NCBI GenBank assembly: GCA_028023455.1
Contig: JAQFVV010012994.1
Span: forward strand, 248,001 to 312,000
DNA: 64,000 nucleotides
DNA from: Epiperipatus broadwayi
Taxonomy: Eukaryota; Onychophora; Udeonychophora; Euonychophora; Peripatidae
Direction of reading: 5' to 3'
This document shows, one piece after another, positions 63,087 through 64,000 of this stretch. Made by a program: the position numbers and the translations under genes. Numbering within the stretch: position 1 is the first letter of the stretch; every line of letters starts with the position of its first letter. The notes beneath the pieces are model-generated. The model ran no database searches and was not told the origin of the DNA. It saw only the letters and a program-made list of their open reading frames with translations.

Positions 63087-63197
63087 TTTTGCGAATCTCT
63101 TGCCAAAGAATATGATACAATTCGAACAGAATATTGGAATTACATCGCTCGTTCACTAAGGCATAAATATAACAAAACTTTCATCAGTGATGTATAA
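63087..63197 (+). CDS. FNTA: FNTA terminal exon with stop codon
   Basis: Encodes FCESLAKEYDTIRTEYWN through YIARSLRHKY to a short tail NKTFISDV and TAA (63195-63197). The mammalian counterpart is [28 protein letters not shown] with a longer tail, so this protein ends earlier. Acceptor AG (63085-63086) follows a run of T; the exon starts at phase 0, matching the previous donor. The preceding intron is 16.6 kb and holds most of the RTE insertions. With this exon the window encodes about 241 residues, close to the 245 expected from the first visible residue onward. Confidence 0.95.
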   Translation, partial: FCESLAKEYDTIRTEYWNYIARSLRHKYNKTFISDV

Positions 63198-63311
63198 ATG
63201 CCATTAAAAAAAAAAGAAGCTCATATGTCATAACCAAGATGACCAGTATTAAGAATATCACACTAATTAACTGTAATAATAAAAAAAACAAAACTTTTTA
63301 TTTTATTTCAG

Positions 63312-63402
63312 AATAAATTTTAAAATGTTAAAAAAAAAAGACTTCATAAAATAAAAAAGCAAAAAAAAAAGTGTTCTCATTTTAAGTTAAATTTTTAATA
63401 AA
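63312..63402 (+). promoter_or_regulatory. FNTA: Candidate FNTA polyadenylation signals
   Basis: AATAAA hexamers lie at 63312-63317 and 63397-63402, 115 and 200 bp after the stop codon. More AATAAA-like words follow in this AT-rich tail, so which is used cannot be decided here. Confidence 0.45.
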
Positions 63403-64000
63403 CAAATTTATTATATCTTTTGAGGAAAAAATTCATATGCTATTCAAACTTATATTTGGTAAAAATTGTTAAATTTTCTAAATGTATGTTTATATATAAA
63501 TAAATATATATATATAATTTTTTTTAAAATTTTAAGTGATGTTTATAGTGCTATATTTAAGGTGTGAATAATATTGTAGCTTTATTATCATATTTTTAGC
63601 AGTGATTTTTTTTTTCCATTAAAAAGAAAATAATATACGTTACAATCTGAAATAATTGTTTGATAGTAAATATTCTAAATTAATAGTAATGAACTATCTA
63701 TATTTTTCTTATAATTACATTTATAGTATGAGTATAATTAAAACTTTAAAAATGCATACTATAAAAATTTCATGAACTTAAATGAAAATAAATGAAATGA
63801 AAATTTATTATGATTTTTTTATTTATTTATATAATTGCATTTTTAAAATAGTCTTTCACACTTAACATTTATGTGTCTACAAAAAAAATTAGATGACTGC
63901 AGAAAATATTTTTTATTATGAATGATTATTATTTTTTTATTTATAGGTCATCAAATGAACTATTTTATGTAAAATCATAACCATTGCTAATTCTATAATA

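Overview
This is a strongly AT-rich piece of an animal nuclear genome with introns, GT-AG splice sites and many retrotransposons. I see no operons, prokaryotic promoters, tRNA, rRNA or CRISPR. The only host gene I can support is the 3' two thirds of a gene on the plus strand for the alpha subunit shared by protein farnesyltransferase and geranylgeranyltransferase type I (FNTA). Six exons (6146-6250, 25415-25525, 25612-25773, 37390-37452, 46306-46480, 63087-63197) join in consistent phases and encode about 241 residues ending at a TAA. The exons for the N-terminal 100-130 residues were not found and should lie upstream of the window. An invertebrate, perhaps an arthropod, fits the base composition and the RTE and CR1-like elements, but the sequence alone does not fix the taxon.

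Nearly everything else is intron filled with mobile DNA. 1-1684: two minus-strand CR1-like LINE fragments in tandem, the 3' end of one followed by the 5' end of the next (PHD finger plus esterase ORF1). 1690-6145: unassigned sequence with a short tandem duplication and a probable hAT end. Intron 6251-25414: two perfect or near-perfect hairpin elements (6.8 and 7.0-7.5 kb), a rearranged dispersed repeat, an LTR element with two ~2.1-kb LTRs around only 487 bp (12958-17740), and a third long foldback (24.5-24.9 kb). Intron 25774-37389: a decayed CR1-like LINE with PHD, SGNH esterase, AP-endonuclease and partial reverse transcriptase (27.07-30.6 kb), a satellite repeat beside and inside it, and a GC-richer 2.4-kb block (30.7-33.2 kb) that may be another solo LTR. 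Intron 37453-46305: an antisense RTE LINE (40.0-43.3 kb) and an RTE tail. Intron 46481-63086: a very decayed antisense RTE, then a sense RTE (50.66-56.52 kb) broken by two solo LTRs, each with a clean target-site duplication, and a foldback at 61.1-61.4 kb.

The most informative structure is the 2.1-kb LTR family. It has three copies, 4-bp target duplications, unusual TG...TA ends, a palindrome at the 5' tip, and a 3'-end hairpin with a compensatory base-pair change. All coding parts of the mobile elements are broken; none looks able to encode a full protein.
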